A DNA stretch of 64,000 bases, taken from assembly GCF_000299575.1 (NCBI RefSeq), contig NZ_AMGO01000011.1, positions 122,883 to 186,882 on the forward strand, written 5' to 3'. Below are positions 8,579 through 18,588 of this stretch, in pieces. The DNA comes from Oceaniovalibus guishaninsula JLT2003 (GTDB lineage: Bacteria; Pseudomonadota; Alphaproteobacteria; Rhodobacterales; Rhodobacteraceae). The notes under the pieces are model-generated. The model saw nothing but the letters and a program-made list of their open reading frames with translations, had not been told where the DNA came from and did not search any database. Each line of letters starts with the position of its first letter. Position 1 is the first letter of the stretch. The position numbers were made by a program, and so were the translations under genes.

Positions 8579-9718
8579 TCAGCGGTCGGCGTGCCAGTCG
8601 GTCAGGCGGCGCAGGCCCTCGCGCATGCGTTCGGTGCTGCCGGCATAGGAGAGCCGCATCCACGACGCGCCGCGGGTCGGGTCGAAGTCGAGGCCGGGCG
8701 TCACCGCGACGCGGGCGCGGTCGAGGATTTCGCGCGACAGCGCCAGCGAATCCGGCCCCAGCGCCGAGGTGTCGGCATAGATGTAGAAGGCCCCGTCGGG
8801 GGGTGCGATGCGGTCGAACCCGGCGGCGGGCAGCCCCGCCAGCAACAGATCGCGGTTGGCGGCATAGACGGCGCGGTGCGCGTTCAGTTCGTCCGCGCAG
8901 TCGAACGCAGCCAGCGCAGCGATCTGGCTGGCATGGACGGGGCAGATGAACATGTTCTGCGCCAGCCGCTCGACCCGGCGGACGTGATCCGGCGGCACGA
9001 TCATCCAGCCGATCCGCCAGCCGGTCATCGAGAAGTATTTCGAGAAGGAATTGATGACATAGACGTCGTCGGTCAGTTCAAGCGCCGACGTGGCGCGCGT
9101 GCCGTAGTCGATGCCGTGATAGATCTCGTCCGCCACCACGGCGATGCCGCGATCCCGCGCGGCGTCCAGCAGCCCGCCCAAAGCCGCGCGGTCCAACATG
9201 GTGCCCGCCGGATTGCCGGGCGAGGCGAGGATGAGGCCCGCCAGATCACCGGGCAGGGTATCGGGGACGGGCTGCATCCGGTGTTCCAGATGCGTCTCGA
9301 TCCCCACGGCGCGCAGCGACAGCGCCTTGAGGATGTGGCGATAGCTGGGATAGCCGGGCAGGCCGAGGCCCACGCGGTCGCCGGCGTCGAAAAGCGCGGT
9401 GAAGGCCAGCAGGAAGCCCGCCGAGGCGCCCGAGGTGACGACGACGCGCGCCGGATCCAGATCGACGCCATACCAGTCGGCGTAATGGCGCGCGATGCGC
9501 GCGCGCAGTTCGGGCAGGCCCAGCGCGACCGTATAGCCCAGAGGCCCCGACGCCATCGCGCGCACCAGCGCGTCGCGCGCGCCCTGCGGCGCGGGGGTGG
9601 CGGGCTGGCCCACCTCCATGTGCACGATGTCGCAACCTTGCGCGTCGGCGGCGCGCGCGGCCTCCATCACGTCCATGACGATGAAGGCGTCCACGTCGCC
9701 GCGCGAGGATTGTCGCAT
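8579..9718 (-). CDS. PLP-dependent aminotransferase, class I/II
   Basis: 379 residues. The Schiff-base lysine lies in NSFSKYFSMTGWRIGW. Other fold-type I landmarks are the phosphate-binding TSGASAGFLLAF, ASPGNPAGTML with the substrate-binding Asn-Pro, and VADEIYHGIDY. The family includes aspartate/aromatic and alanine-type enzymes; the donor is not evident. TTG at 9733 is also open, but ATG 9718 has GGAG eight bases upstream and is preferred. It is transcribed divergently from the DsbA-like gene with a 133-base gap. Confidence 0.88.
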   Translation of the reverse strand: MRQSSRGDVDAFIVMDVMEAARAADAQGCDIVHMEVGQPATPAPQGARDALVRAMASGPLGYTVALGLPELRARIARHYADWYGVDLDPARVVVTSGASAGFLLAFTALFDAGDRVGLGLPGYPSYRHILKALSLRAVGIETHLEHRMQPVPDTLPGDLAGLILASPGNPAGTMLDRAALGGLLDAARDRGIAVVADEIYHGIDYGTRATSALELTDDVYVINSFSKYFSMTGWRIGWMIVPPDHVRRVERLAQNMFICPVHASQIAALAAFDCADELNAHRAVYAANRDLLLAGLPAAGFDRIAPPDGAFYIYADTSALGPDSLALSREILDRARVAVTPGLDFDPTRGASWMRLSYAGSTERMREGLRRLTDWHADR

Positions 9719-9851
9719 GGGGGTTCTCCGCAATTCAGGCCCGTCCTGCCGCGCCCGGCGGGCGGGGTCAACCGATCACGATCGGGCCATCGCGCTTGCG
9801 CGCGGGCGCCATCGCGGGAATGGTGCCGCGACCCATTCGCCGGAGCGTCCC

Positions 9852-10589
9852 ATGCTGAAAGCCCTGCCCCTTGCCCTGCTGGCGTTTGCCGCGCCCGCGG
9901 CCGCCGATATCGCCGCCATGACCGATGCCGAGCGCGAGACGTTCCGCGCCGAGGTGCGCGATTACCTGATGGAAAACCCCGAAGTGCTGATGGAGGCGAT
10001 CGGCGTGCTGGAAACGCGGCAGGCCGAGGCGCAGGCGGCGGGCGACAGCCAGATCGTCGCCGCCAACAGGGACGCGCTGACCGGCGACGGCCATTCGTGG
10101 GTCGGCGGCAACCCCGAGGGCGACCTGACGGTGGTGGAGTTCATGGATTACCGCTGCGGCTATTGCCGTCGGGCGGCGCCGGAAGTGGCCGAGCTGCTGG
10201 AAAGCGACGGCAATATCCGGCTGATCGTCAAGGAGTTTCCCATTCTCGGCGAGCAATCGGTGCTGGCCAGCCGCTTCGCCATCGCGACGCTGCGCGAGGC
10301 GGGCGATGCGGCCTACGAGACGGTGCACGACGCGCTGATCGCCCTGCGCGGCGACGTGACGCCCGAGGCGCTGGCCGATGTCGCGCGCGCGGCCGATCTG
10401 GACGCGCAGGCGATCCTGGCGGGCATGGACGATGCCGAGGTGGATCGCATCATCACCGAGAATCACGCGCTGGCGCAGGCGCTGGCGATCAACGGCACGC
10501 CGAGCTTCGTCATCGGCGACCAGCTTGTGCGCGGCTATGTGCCGCTGGAGGCGATGCAGCAAATCGTCGAGGCCGAGCGCGAGGGCTGA
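9852..10589 (+). CDS. Periplasmic DsbA/Com1-like thiol:disulfide oxidoreductase
   Basis: 245 residues. A Sec signal peptide ends near Ala18-Asp19 (APAAAD). An N-terminal helical segment precedes a thioredoxin fold with the CGYC active site (C102, C105) in EFMDYRCGYCRR. The cis-proline loop is NGTPSFVIGDQLVRGYVP, the hallmark of the Com1/ScsC/BdbD-like branch. It should form or shuffle disulfides in exported proteins. Start ATG 9852 puts the signal peptide at residue 1. Confidence 0.9.
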   Translation: MLKALPLALLAFAAPAAADIAAMTDAERETFRAEVRDYLMENPEVLMEAIGVLETRQAEAQAAGDSQIVAANRDALTGDGHSWVGGNPEGDLTVVEFMDYRCGYCRRAAPEVAELLESDGNIRLIVKEFPILGEQSVLASRFAIATLREAGDAAYETVHDALIALRGDVTPEALADVARAADLDAQAILAGMDDAEVDRIITENHALAQALAINGTPSFVIGDQLVRGYVPLEAMQQIVEAEREG

Positions 10590-10644
10590 TGCGGGGGAAC
10601 CGGACGGGCCGTCCGCGATTGGGCGGCATGCCCGGACTGACATC

Positions 10645-11496
10645 GTGAGCGCATCGGACGAAGCGAAAAAGAACGGAAGCGCCACCGAATCCGAGGAGGA
10701 GGAGGCGTCCGTCAACGAGGCGGGCCGCCTGACGGCCCGGCTGATCTATGAGGTCGTGCGCCGCGACGGCCTGGACGAGATGTCGCGCCCGGTGATGTCG
10801 CTGACCTTCTCGGCGCTGGCCGCGGGAATCCTCATCGCTTTCTCTGTCCTGGGCGAGGCGGTGTTCAGGACGCATCTGCCCGAGCATGCCGCCTGGAGCG
10901 GGCTGGTGCAGAGCCTGGGCTATTCGTTCGGCTTCGTTCTGGTGATTCTGGGGCGGATGCAGCTTTTCACCGAAAACACCATCAGCACCGTCCTGCCGCT
11001 GATGGCCGGACCGTCGCGGCACTATTTCATCTGCACCGCGCGGCTTTGGGCGATCGTGCTGTCGTGCAACGTTGCGGGCTGCTTCGTCGCGGCGCTGTTC
11101 ATCGCCTATTCGGGCGGGGTGTCCGACGATCTGGTGGCGGCCGTGCGCGCCATTTCCGAACATGCGACCAGCATTTCGGGCTGGACCGCCTTCGCCAGGG
11201 CGATCCCCGCGGGCGTGCTGATCGCCGCCTTGGTCTGGATGTTGCCCGCGCTGCCGCATAACGGGCTGCTGCTGATCGTGATGTTCACCTGGCTGATCTC
11301 GGTCGGGGATTTCGCCCATGTGGTCGCCGGGTCGGTCGAGATGGCCTTTCTGATGGTGACGGGGCATCTGGGCGTGGCGGAGGGATTCGTGGGGTTCTGG
11401 CTGCCGGTTCTGGCGGGGAACTTCGCCGGCGGAACGGCGGTGTTCACGCTGATCACCTGGGCGCAGGTCAAGTCCGAGGTACGCGACGACGCGTAA
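10645..11496 (+). CDS. Formate/nitrite transporter (FNT) family membrane protein
   Basis: 283 residues with about six transmembrane helices and a roughly 45-residue acidic, charged N-terminal tail (SEEEEASVNEAG). FNT landmarks include LFTENTISTVLPLM after the second helix region and GNFAGGTAVFTLI near the end. The pattern is closest to the YfdC-like subgroup, whose substrate is uncertain. FNT proteins form pentameric channels for small anions such as formate, nitrite or hydrosulfide. The start is taken as GTG 10645, because upstream codons in frame run into the preceding gene; a later start is possible. It stands alone ahead of the liu operon. Confidence 0.8.
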   Translation: MSASDEAKKNGSATESEEEEASVNEAGRLTARLIYEVVRRDGLDEMSRPVMSLTFSALAAGILIAFSVLGEAVFRTHLPEHAAWSGLVQSLGYSFGFVLVILGRMQLFTENTISTVLPLMAGPSRHYFICTARLWAIVLSCNVAGCFVAALFIAYSGGVSDDLVAAVRAISEHATSISGWTAFARAIPAGVLIAALVWMLPALPHNGLLLIVMFTWLISVGDFAHVVAGSVEMAFLMVTGHLGVAEGFVGFWLPVLAGNFAGGTAVFTLITWAQVKSEVRDDA

Positions 11497-11562
11497 CGCG
11501 CGCTTTTCAAGCGGTCGCGGCTGTCCTACCGTCGCGGGGCCGCAACCCCGGAGAGTGCCTTC

Positions 11563-12726
11563 ATGTTCGACGCATCCATGACCTTCGATCTGGGCGAGGA
11601 CGTGAACGCCCTGCGCGAGACCGTGCATCGCTGGGCGCAGGAGCGGGTGAAGCCCATCGCCGGCGAGATCGACCGCACCAACGATTTTCCTGCGGATCTG
11701 TGGCCAGAGATGGGCGATCTGGGGCTGCTGGGCATCACCGTGCCCGAGGAATACGGCGGCGCGGGGATGGGCTATCTGGCGCATGTCGTCGCCGTCGAGG
11801 AGATCGCCCGCGCCAGCGCCAGCGTGTCGCTGAGCTATGGCGCGCATTCCAACCTGTGCGTGAACCAGATCGCGCTGAACGGCACCGACGCGCAGCGGCA
11901 GCGTTACCTGCCGCCGCTGGTCGCGGGGCGGCATGTCGGCGCGCTGGCCATGTCGGAAGCGGGGGCCGGATCGGACGTGGTGGGCATGAAGCTGCGCGCG
12001 GAAAAGCGCAACGATCACTACCGCCTGTCGGGCACGAAATACTGGATCACCAACGGCGCCGAGGCGGAAACGCTGGTCGTCTATGCCAAGACCGACCCCG
12101 AGGCGGGCAGCCGCGGCATCACCGCCTTCCTGATCGAGAAGTCGATGACCGGCTTCACGCAATCGGCGCATTTCGACAAGCTGGGGATGCGCGGATCGAA
12201 CACGGCCGAGCTGATCTTCGACGACGTGGAGGTGCCCTTCGACAACGTGCTGGGCACCGAGGGCGGCGGCGTGAAGGTGCTGATGTCGGGGCTGGATTAC
12301 GAACGCGTGGTGCTGTCGGGCATCGGCACGGGCCTGATGGCGGCCTGTCTGGACGAGGTGATGCCCTATATCGCCGAGCGGCGGCAATTCGGGCAGCCGG
12401 TGGGATCGTTCCAGTTGATGCAGGGCAAGATCGCCGACATGTATGTCGCGATGAACACCGCGCGGGCCTATGTCTATGAGGTCGCGCGCGCCTGCGACGC
12501 GGGCCGCGTCACCCGCCAGGACGCCGCCGCCTGCGTGCTTTACGCCAGCGAGAAGGCGATGGAGGTCGCGCATCAGGCGGTGCAGGCGCTGGGCGGCGCG
12601 GGGTTCATGAACGACGTGGCCGTCAGCCGCATGTTCCGCGACGCCAAGCTGATGGAGATCGGCGCCGGCACCAGCGAGATCCGGCGCATGCTGATCGGGC
12701 GCGAGCTGATGGGGGCGATGCGGTGA
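11563..12726 (+). CDS. ivd: Isovaleryl-CoA dehydrogenase
   Basis: 387 residues, full length. It is an acyl-CoA dehydrogenase with the FAD-binding segments LAMSEAGAGSDVVGMKL and YWITNGAEAETLVVYA. The catalytic base is placed as the Glu of SGLDYERVVLSG, the position (shifted from ordinary acyl-CoA dehydrogenases) that marks isovaleryl-CoA enzymes. The C-terminal QALGGAGFMNDVAVSRMFRD is also typical. It oxidises isovaleryl-CoA to 3-methylcrotonyl-CoA in leucine breakdown, passing electrons to ETF. It is first in an operon whose later genes carry out the next steps, which makes the substrate call strong. Confidence 0.94.
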   Translation: MFDASMTFDLGEDVNALRETVHRWAQERVKPIAGEIDRTNDFPADLWPEMGDLGLLGITVPEEYGGAGMGYLAHVVAVEEIARASASVSLSYGAHSNLCVNQIALNGTDAQRQRYLPPLVAGRHVGALAMSEAGAGSDVVGMKLRAEKRNDHYRLSGTKYWITNGAEAETLVVYAKTDPEAGSRGITAFLIEKSMTGFTQSAHFDKLGMRGSNTAELIFDDVEVPFDNVLGTEGGGVKVLMSGLDYERVVLSGIGTGLMAACLDEVMPYIAERRQFGQPVGSFQLMQGKIADMYVAMNTARAYVYEVARACDAGRVTRQDAAACVLYASEKAMEVAHQAVQALGGAGFMNDVAVSRMFRDAKLMEIGAGTSEIRRMLIGRELMGAMR

Positions 12727-12736
12727 GAAGGGCGGC

Positions 12737-13024
12737 TTGATCTGGCGGGTCCTGTTGTGTCTTGCGGTTCCGGCGGCGGTCGCGGGCTGGGCCTGGGGAC
12801 GCCTGCCGGACGAGGGCGACGCGATCCGCGCGGTGGCGCAGCGCCATGTCGCCGCGATGGCGGCGGCGGGGCAGGGGGCGGCCGAAACCGATTGCGTCGG
12901 GCGGCCCGGATCGGGGCCGGGCGTCTGGATCGCCGTGATCTGCCGGTCGGGCGCGGGTGCCGCGCGCATTTATCGTCTGGACCGGCGCGGACGCATCCTG
13001 CCGCCGGGCGCGCCGTCGGCATGA
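12737..13024 (+). CDS. Small exported or membrane-anchored hypothetical protein in the liu operon
   Basis: 95 residues starting from TTG 12737, ten bases after ivd, with a purine-rich AGAAGGGCGGC just ahead. The N-terminus is a hydrophobic signal/anchor (WRVLLCLAVPAAVAGWAWG). The rest is a short periplasmic domain with two cysteines (TDCVG, VICRSG) that could pair. I do not recognise the family. The coding frame is supported by the position within a tight operon and by the clean signal sequence. The unusual start codon and small size leave some doubt. Confidence 0.55.
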   Translation: MIWRVLLCLAVPAAVAGWAWGRLPDEGDAIRAVAQRHVAAMAAAGQGAAETDCVGRPGSGPGVWIAVICRSGAGAARIYRLDRRGRILPPGAPSA

Positions 13025-13097
13025 CGCCGCAGCGCTTGCCGGTGCGCGACAGCCCCACTAGGCTGCGGCGGATGGCAGGCAGGAACGGGACCGCAGG

Positions 13098-14702
13098 GTG
13101 AAGCTAGGCTCGACCATCGTGACCGGCGGGGCGGAGTTCGCCGCCAACCGCGCGCATCACCTGGCGCTGATCGACCGCGTGGGCGATGCCGCCCGGCAGG
13201 CGGCGGAAGGCGGCGGCGAGCGGGCGCGCGACCGGCATACGAAACGCGGCAAGCTGCTGCCGCGCGACCGGATCGCGGGGCTGCTGGACCCCGGATCGCC
13301 GTTTCTGGAAATCGGCGCGACCGCCGCGCACGGGATGTACGACGGCGCCGCCCCCGGCGCGGGCGTCATCGCCGGGGTGGGTCGCGTGCAGGGCCGCGAC
13401 GTGATGGTGGTGTGCAACGACGCCACCGTGAAGGGCGGCACCTATTTCCCGATGAGCGTGAAAAAGCATCTGCGCGCGCAGGAGATCGCCGAGGAATGCC
13501 GGTTGCCCTGTCTCTATCTGGTCGATTCGGGCGGCGCCAACCTGCCCCAGCAGGACGAGGTTTTCCCCGACCGCGACCATTTCGGGCGCATCTTTTACAA
13601 CCAGGCGCGGATGAGCGCCAAGGGCATCGCGCAGATCGCGGTCGTCATGGGGTCGTGCACGGCGGGGGGCGCCTATGTGCCCGCGATGTCGGACGTGACG
13701 ATCATCGTGCGCGATCAGGGCACGATCTTTCTGGCCGGCCCGCCGCTGGTCCGCGCGGCCACGGGCGAGGTCGTGACGGCCGAGGATCTGGGCGGCGGCG
13801 ACGTGCATACGCGGCTGTCGGGCGTGGCCGATTATCTGGCCGAGGACGACGCGCATGCGCTGGCGCTGGCGCGGCAGGCGGTGGCGTCGCTGGGCCGGGA
13901 CGCCGGTGCGGCGGTGGACCGGCGCAACCCCGAACCGCCCGCCTATGACCCCGAGGAGATCCTGGGGATCGTGCCCGCGCAGCTGACGGCGCCCTATGAC
14001 GTGCGCGAGGTGATCGCGCGGATGGTGGACGGCAGCCGGTTCGACGAGTTCAAGGCGCGGTTCGGCTATACGCTGGTGACGGGCTTCGCGCATCTGGCGG
14101 GCATTCCCTGCGGGATCGTGGCCAATAACGGCGTGCTGTTCAGCGAGGCGGCGCAGAAGGGCGCGCATTTCGTCGAGCTGTGTTCGCAGCGGTCCATCCC
14201 GCTGGTCTTCTTGCAGAACATCACGGGCTTCATGGTCGGACGCCGGTACGAGAACGAGGGCATCGCGCGACACGGCGCCAAGATGGTGACGGCGGTGGCG
14301 ACGACGGCGGTGCCCAAGGTGACGATGGTGATCGGCGGCAGTTTCGGGGCGGGCAATTACGGCATGGCGGGACGCGCCTATCAGCCGCGGTTCATGTGGT
14401 CGTGGCCTGGCAGCCGCATTTCCGTCATGGGGGGCCCGCAGGCGGCGGGGGTGCTGGCCACCGTGCGCCGCGACGCGATGGAGGCGCGCGGCGAGCCCTG
14501 GTCCGAGGCGGACGAGGCGGCGTTCCGCGCGCCCATCGTCGCGCAGTTCGAGGAGCAGTCCGATCCGCTCTATGCCTCGGCGCGGCTTTGGGACGACGGC
14601 ATCGTCGATCCGCGCAAGGCCCGCGACGTGCTGGCCCTGTCGCTGCGCGCCGCCCTGAACGCCCCAATCGAGGAGACGCGGTTCGGCGTCTTTCGGATGT
14701 GA
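13098..14702 (+). CDS. mccB: Methylcrotonyl-CoA carboxylase, carboxyltransferase (beta) subunit
   Basis: 534 residues, standard for the family. The crotonase-like carboxyltransferase halves are evident: [21 protein letters not shown] and [19 protein letters not shown] in the N-half, and [25 protein letters not shown] and [20 protein letters not shown] in the C-half. It transfers carboxyl from biotin to 3-methylcrotonyl-CoA, giving 3-methylglutaconyl-CoA. It works with the biotin subunit encoded at 15111-17060. The GTG start at 13098 fits the [13 protein letters not shown] beginning of relatives. Confidence 0.94.
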   Translation: MKLGSTIVTGGAEFAANRAHHLALIDRVGDAARQAAEGGGERARDRHTKRGKLLPRDRIAGLLDPGSPFLEIGATAAHGMYDGAAPGAGVIAGVGRVQGRDVMVVCNDATVKGGTYFPMSVKKHLRAQEIAEECRLPCLYLVDSGGANLPQQDEVFPDRDHFGRIFYNQARMSAKGIAQIAVVMGSCTAGGAYVPAMSDVTIIVRDQGTIFLAGPPLVRAATGEVVTAEDLGGGDVHTRLSGVADYLAEDDAHALALARQAVASLGRDAGAAVDRRNPEPPAYDPEEILGIVPAQLTAPYDVREVIARMVDGSRFDEFKARFGYTLVTGFAHLAGIPCGIVANNGVLFSEAAQKGAHFVELCSQRSIPLVFLQNITGFMVGRRYENEGIARHGAKMVTAVATTAVPKVTMVIGGSFGAGNYGMAGRAYQPRFMWSWPGSRISVMGGPQAAGVLATVRRDAMEARGEPWSEADEAAFRAPIVAQFEEQSDPLYASARLWDDGIVDPRKARDVLALSLRAALNAPIEETRFGVFRM

Positions 14703-15121
14703 GCGGGGCCGACGTCATGGAACGGCTGGCCAGCGCTTATCCGGGTGCCGAAACCTTCACCTTCGGGGACGGTCCCGACCTTTGCGCCGCGTTGCTGGCG
14801 GCGGCCCGGTCGGGCGCCAAGACCGCGACCTGCGGCGCGCTGCGCGATTTCGAGGCGGGCGAACCGATGCCGGTCGTCGGACGCCGAGACATCGCGCTGG
14901 ACCGGGACGGAACGCCTGCGCTGGTGATCGAGACGACCGAAGTCACCCTTGTGCGCTTTCGCGACGTGCCCGAGGGAATTGCCCTGGCCGAGGGCGAGGG
15001 CACGTTCGAGGAGTGGCGCATGGGACACGAGAGGTTCTTCGCGCGCAACGGCGGATACGACCCGGAAATGATGCTGGTCTGCGAGCGGTTCCGGCTGTTG
15101 GAGGATCTCGATGCACGGTGA
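14699..15121 (+). CDS. ASCH-domain protein
   Basis: About 140 residues if started at GTG 14699, which overlaps the mccB stop; ATG 14717 (134 residues) is an equally possible start. The core resembles the ASCH fold (a PUA-like RNA/nucleotide-binding beta barrel): the opening [30 protein letters not shown], then [20 protein letters not shown] and GHERFF. ASCH proteins are proposed to bind RNA, and some act on modified nucleosides. It overlaps both flanking genes, so it is co-translated with the carboxylase subunits, although no role in leucine breakdown is known. Confidence 0.8.
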   Translation: MSGADVMERLASAYPGAETFTFGDGPDLCAALLAAARSGAKTATCGALRDFEAGEPMPVVGRRDIALDRDGTPALVIETTEVTLVRFRDVPEGIALAEGEGTFEEWRMGHERFFARNGGYDPEMMLVCERFRLLEDLDAR

Positions 15122-17060
15122 CGCCCCGATGTTCGACCGCATCCTGATCGCCAACCGGGGCGAGATCGCGTGCCGGGTCGTCGCCACCTGCCGCCGGATG
15201 GGGGTCGAGACGGTCGCGGTCTATTCCGACGCCGATGCGGGCGCGCGGCATGTCGCGATGGCCGACCGCGCGGTGCATATCGGCGGCCCTGCGCCCGCCG
15301 ACAGCTATCTGCGCGGCGACCGGATCATCGCGGCCGCGCTGGAAACCGGCGCGCAGGCGATCCATCCCGGTTACGGCTTCCTGTCTGAGAACCCCGATTT
15401 CGTCGAGGCCGTGGTGAAGGCCGGGCTGGTCTTCATCGGACCGTCCGCTGATGCGATCCGGGCGATGGGCCTGAAGGATGCGGCCAAGGCGCGCGTGGCC
15501 GATGCGGGCGTGCCGGTCGTGCCGGGCTATCACGGTCGCGACCAGGCCGATGTGCGTCTGGCGCAGGAAGCCGCCGGGATCGGCTGGCCGGTGCTGATCA
15601 AGGCGGTGGCGGGCGGCGGCGGCAAGGGCATGCGTCTGGTCGAGCGCGAGGCCGATTTCCCCGACGCGCTGCGCGCCGCGCGGGCCGAGGCGAAGGGCGC
15701 CTTCGGCAACGACGCGGTGCTGGTCGAGAAGTTCATCGCCGCGCCGCGCCATATCGAGGTGCAGATCTTCGGCGACGGCACGCGGGCCGTGCATCTGTTC
15801 GAGCGGGATTGTTCGCTTCAGCGCCGCCACCAGAAGGTGATCGAGGAGGCCCCGGCCCCCGGCATGACGGACGAGATGCGTGCGGCGATGGGCGACGCGG
15901 CAGTGCGCGCGGCCGAGGCCATCGGCTATGCCGGCGCGGGCACGGTCGAGTTCATCGTGGACGGGTCCGACGGGCTGCGGCCCGACCGGTTCTGGTTCAT
16001 GGAGATGAACACGCGCTTGCAGGTCGAGCATCCGGTCACGGAAGCCATCACCGGCGTCGATCTGGTCGAATGGCAGTTGCGCGTCGCGGCCGGGGCGCCG
16101 CTGCCGGTGGCGCAGGCGGATCTGGCCATCGACGGCCACGCCTTCGAGGCGCGGCTTTATGCCGAGGACGTGCCGGCGGGGTTCCTGCCCGCCACCGGCA
16201 CGCTGACGCATCTGGCCTTTCCCGACGACGCGCGCGCCGATACCGGCGTGCGGGCGGGCGACACGATCAGCCCCTGGTACGATCCGATGATCGCCAAGAT
16301 CGTCGTGCACGGACCGGACCGGGCGCAGGCGCTGGCGCGGCTGCGGCGGGCGCTGGCGGCGACGCAGGTGGCCGGGTCGGTCACGAACCTCGCCTTCCTG
16401 CGCGCGCTGGCCGCGCATGAGGGGTTCGCGCGGGGCGAGGTCGAGACCGGGCTGATCGCGCGGGATCTGGACGATCTGACGCGCGAGGTCGCGCCCGCGC
16501 CCCGCGACCTGGCGGCGGCGGCGCTTCTGGCGGCGGGGCTGACGGCGGGGCTGGACGCCACGGCCCCGTTCGAGGGGTTTTACCTTTGGTCGCCGCTGAC
16601 GCACCGGGTGCATCTGGACGAACGCGCGGTCGCGCTGACGCCCGCCGATAACGGGTGGCACGTTTCGGGCGACGGCTGGCAGGTGCTGGCGCGGCGCGCG
16701 GCGGGCGGCTGGCGGATCGACGGACGGGACGCGCCGCCGGCGGTGCGGCACGGCGCGACGGTGACGGTCTTCGGCGAGGCGACGCATGCCTTCGCCGTCC
16801 CCGATCCGCTGGACCGCGCAGGCGCGGCGGGGGCAGGGGCGGGCACGATCGAGGCGCCGATGCCGGGGCTGGTGCGCAAGGTGCATGTGGGACCGGGCGA
16901 CGACGTGACGGCGGGCGATCCGCTGGCCGTGCTGGAGGCGATGAAGATGGAACACGTGCTGCGCGCCGCCCGCGACGGCAGGGTGGCCGAGGTGCTGGCG
17001 ACGGAAGGCGCGCAGGTCGATGCGGGGACGGTGCTGATCGTGCTGGAGGACGAGGAATGA
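15111..17060 (+). CDS. mccA: Methylcrotonyl-CoA carboxylase, biotin-carrier (alpha) subunit
   Basis: 649 residues. Domains in order: biotin carboxylase N-domain (ILIANRGEIACRV), ATP-grasp (VLIKAVAGGGGKGMRLV; MEMNTRLQVEHPVTE), biotin carboxylase C-domain, a linker, and a biotinyl domain with the EAMKMEH attachment site, Lys612. ATP-dependent carboxylation of its own biotin feeds the mccB product. Start ATG 15111 is preferred over ATG 15129 because GGAGG lies six bases upstream; this makes an 11-base overlap with the ASCH gene. The downstream birA gene (37974) encodes the enzyme expected to attach biotin. Confidence 0.95.
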   Translation: MHGDAPMFDRILIANRGEIACRVVATCRRMGVETVAVYSDADAGARHVAMADRAVHIGGPAPADSYLRGDRIIAAALETGAQAIHPGYGFLSENPDFVEAVVKAGLVFIGPSADAIRAMGLKDAAKARVADAGVPVVPGYHGRDQADVRLAQEAAGIGWPVLIKAVAGGGGKGMRLVEREADFPDALRAARAEAKGAFGNDAVLVEKFIAAPRHIEVQIFGDGTRAVHLFERDCSLQRRHQKVIEEAPAPGMTDEMRAAMGDAAVRAAEAIGYAGAGTVEFIVDGSDGLRPDRFWFMEMNTRLQVEHPVTEAITGVDLVEWQLRVAAGAPLPVAQADLAIDGHAFEARLYAEDVPAGFLPATGTLTHLAFPDDARADTGVRAGDTISPWYDPMIAKIVVHGPDRAQALARLRRALAATQVAGSVTNLAFLRALAAHEGFARGEVETGLIARDLDDLTREVAPAPRDLAAAALLAAGLTAGLDATAPFEGFYLWSPLTHRVHLDERAVALTPADNGWHVSGDGWQVLARRAAGGWRIDGRDAPPAVRHGATVTVFGEATHAFAVPDPLDRAGAAGAGAGTIEAPMPGLVRKVHVGPGDDVTAGDPLAVLEAMKMEHVLRAARDGRVAEVLATEGAQVDAGTVLIVLEDEE

Positions 17061-17725
17061 TCGTGCTGCATCATTGCCACGAGACCCGCTCGATGCGGGT
17101 TCTGTGGCTGCTTCACGAGCTGGAGGTCGAGTTCCAGGTTCGGGTGCGGCCCTTCGACCGGTCGCTGCGCGATCCCGAATACCTGTCGCTCAGCCCCGCC
17201 GGGCGCGTGCCCGCACTGGAGATCGACGGCGAGACGTTGTGGGAATCGGGCGCCATCATGGAAGTGCTGTGCGAGCGGTTCGCCGAACGCGGGCTGGGGC
17301 GGCCGCCGGGCGACATCGACCGGCCCGACTGGCTGGTCTGGTTGCATTTCGCGGAAACGGTCAGCCAGCATTCCGCCGCGCTGACCCAGCAGCACATCGC
17401 GCTGCGCGAGGATGCCATGCGCTCGCCGGTCATCATGCGGCTGGAGGCCGCGCGGCTGCGCAAATGCTATGCCGCGATCGAGGCGCGGCTGAGCACGCCG
17501 GTCGAGAACCGCGAGCATCTGCTGACCAGCGGCTTTTCGGCCGCCGACATCGCCGTGGGGCAGGCCGTCTATATGGCGCGGCATTTCGCGGCGCTGGACG
17601 ATTTCCCCGAAACCGCGCGGTGGTATGCGCAGATCACCCAGCGGCCGGCCTTTCTGGCCTCTCTGCCGCCAGAAGGGGCGGAGCGGCTCTTCGCGCGCGA
17701 CTTCTATCCGGCCTGGGACAGATGA
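17057..17725 (+). CDS. Glutathione S-transferase family protein
   Basis: 222 residues. The N-terminal thioredoxin-like domain has the expected HHCHETRSMRVLWLL start and the SPAGRVPALEIDGETLWESGAI glutathione-binding loop with its cis-proline. The all-alpha C-terminal domain contains FSAADIAVGQAVYMAR, the usual N-capping motif. It overlaps mccA (ATGA) and mvaB (ATGA), so it is a co-translated member of the leucine operon. It may detoxify reactive enoyl-CoA intermediates, but this is inference. Confidence 0.88.
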   Translation: MIVLHHCHETRSMRVLWLLHELEVEFQVRVRPFDRSLRDPEYLSLSPAGRVPALEIDGETLWESGAIMEVLCERFAERGLGRPPGDIDRPDWLVWLHFAETVSQHSAALTQQHIALREDAMRSPVIMRLEAARLRKCYAAIEARLSTPVENREHLLTSGFSAADIAVGQAVYMARHFAALDDFPETARWYAQITQRPAFLASLPPEGAERLFARDFYPAWDR

Positions 17726-18588
17726 GCCGCCCGGTCCAGATCGTCGAGGTCGGCCCCCGCGACGGATTGCAGAACGAGCCGGGGATCATCCCGACCGCCG
17801 CCAAGATCGCGCTGATCGACGCGCTGGCCGATGCCGGGTTGCGGCGGATCGAGGCGGCGTCGTTCGTGTCGCCGCGCTGGGTGCCGCAGATGGCCGATGG
17901 CGCCGACGTGCTGGCCGGCATCGCGCGGCGGCCGGGCGTCGTCTATTCGGCGCTGGTGCCCAATCTGCGCGGTCTGGAAGCCGCGCGCGCGGCGGGCGCG
18001 GACGAGGTCGCGGTCTTCGCCAGCGCGTCCGAAGGGTTCAGCCGGGCCAACCTGAACTGCACCATCGCCGAATCGCTGGACCGCTTCGCGCCGGTGCTGG
18101 ACGCGGCGGACAGGCCGGTGCGCGGCTATGTCAGTTGCGTGACCGACTGCCCGTTCGACGGCCCGGTGGCGCCCGAGGCGGTGGCCAAGGTCGCGCGGGC
18201 GCTTTTCGACATGGGCTGTTTCGAGGTGTCGCTGGGCGACACGCTGGGCCGGGGCACGCCCGACCGGGTGGGCGCGATGCTGGATGCGGTGCTGGACGCG
18301 GTGCCGGCCGAGGCGCTGGCGGGGCATTTCCACGATACGGGCGGTCTGGCGCTGCGCAATGTCGAGGAGGCGCTGGAACGCGGCGTGCGGGTCTTCGACG
18401 CGTCGGCCGGGGGGCTGGGGGGATGTCCCTATGCGCCGGGCGCGGCGGGCAACCTTGCGACCGAGGCGCTGGTGGCGCGGCTGGAGGCGCTGGGATTCGC
18501 CACCGGCGTCGATGCGGCGCTGCTGGACCGGGCGGCGGGAATGGCGCGCGGAATGAAGGGGGCGAAAGATGGACACGATCGCGGTTGA
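17722..18588 (+). CDS. mvaB: Hydroxymethylglutaryl-CoA lyase
   Basis: 288 residues. It starts with the DRE-TIM metallolyase signature VGPRDGLQNE, continues with IEAASFVSPRWVPQMAD, and has the metal-binding GHFHDTGGLALRN. The catalytic cysteine loop GGLGGCPYAPGAAGN is diagnostic of HMG-CoA lyase. It splits HMG-CoA into acetyl-CoA and acetoacetate, the last step of leucine degradation. ATG 17722 overlaps the GST stop, and its own end overlaps the next gene by 20 bases. Confidence 0.95.
   Translation: MSRPVQIVEVGPRDGLQNEPGIIPTAAKIALIDALADAGLRRIEAASFVSPRWVPQMADGADVLAGIARRPGVVYSALVPNLRGLEAARAAGADEVAVFASASEGFSRANLNCTIAESLDRFAPVLDAADRPVRGYVSCVTDCPFDGPVAPEAVAKVARALFDMGCFEVSLGDTLGRGTPDRVGAMLDAVLDAVPAEALAGHFHDTGGLALRNVEEALERGVRVFDASAGGLGGCPYAPGAAGNLATEALVARLEALGFATGVDAALLDRAAGMARGMKGAKDGHDRG

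Noticed and set aside
10510..12969. 819-residue minus-strand open frame opposite the FNT and ivd genes
   Set aside because: It crosses two well-supported genes and an intergenic gap; shadow of high GC in third codon positions.
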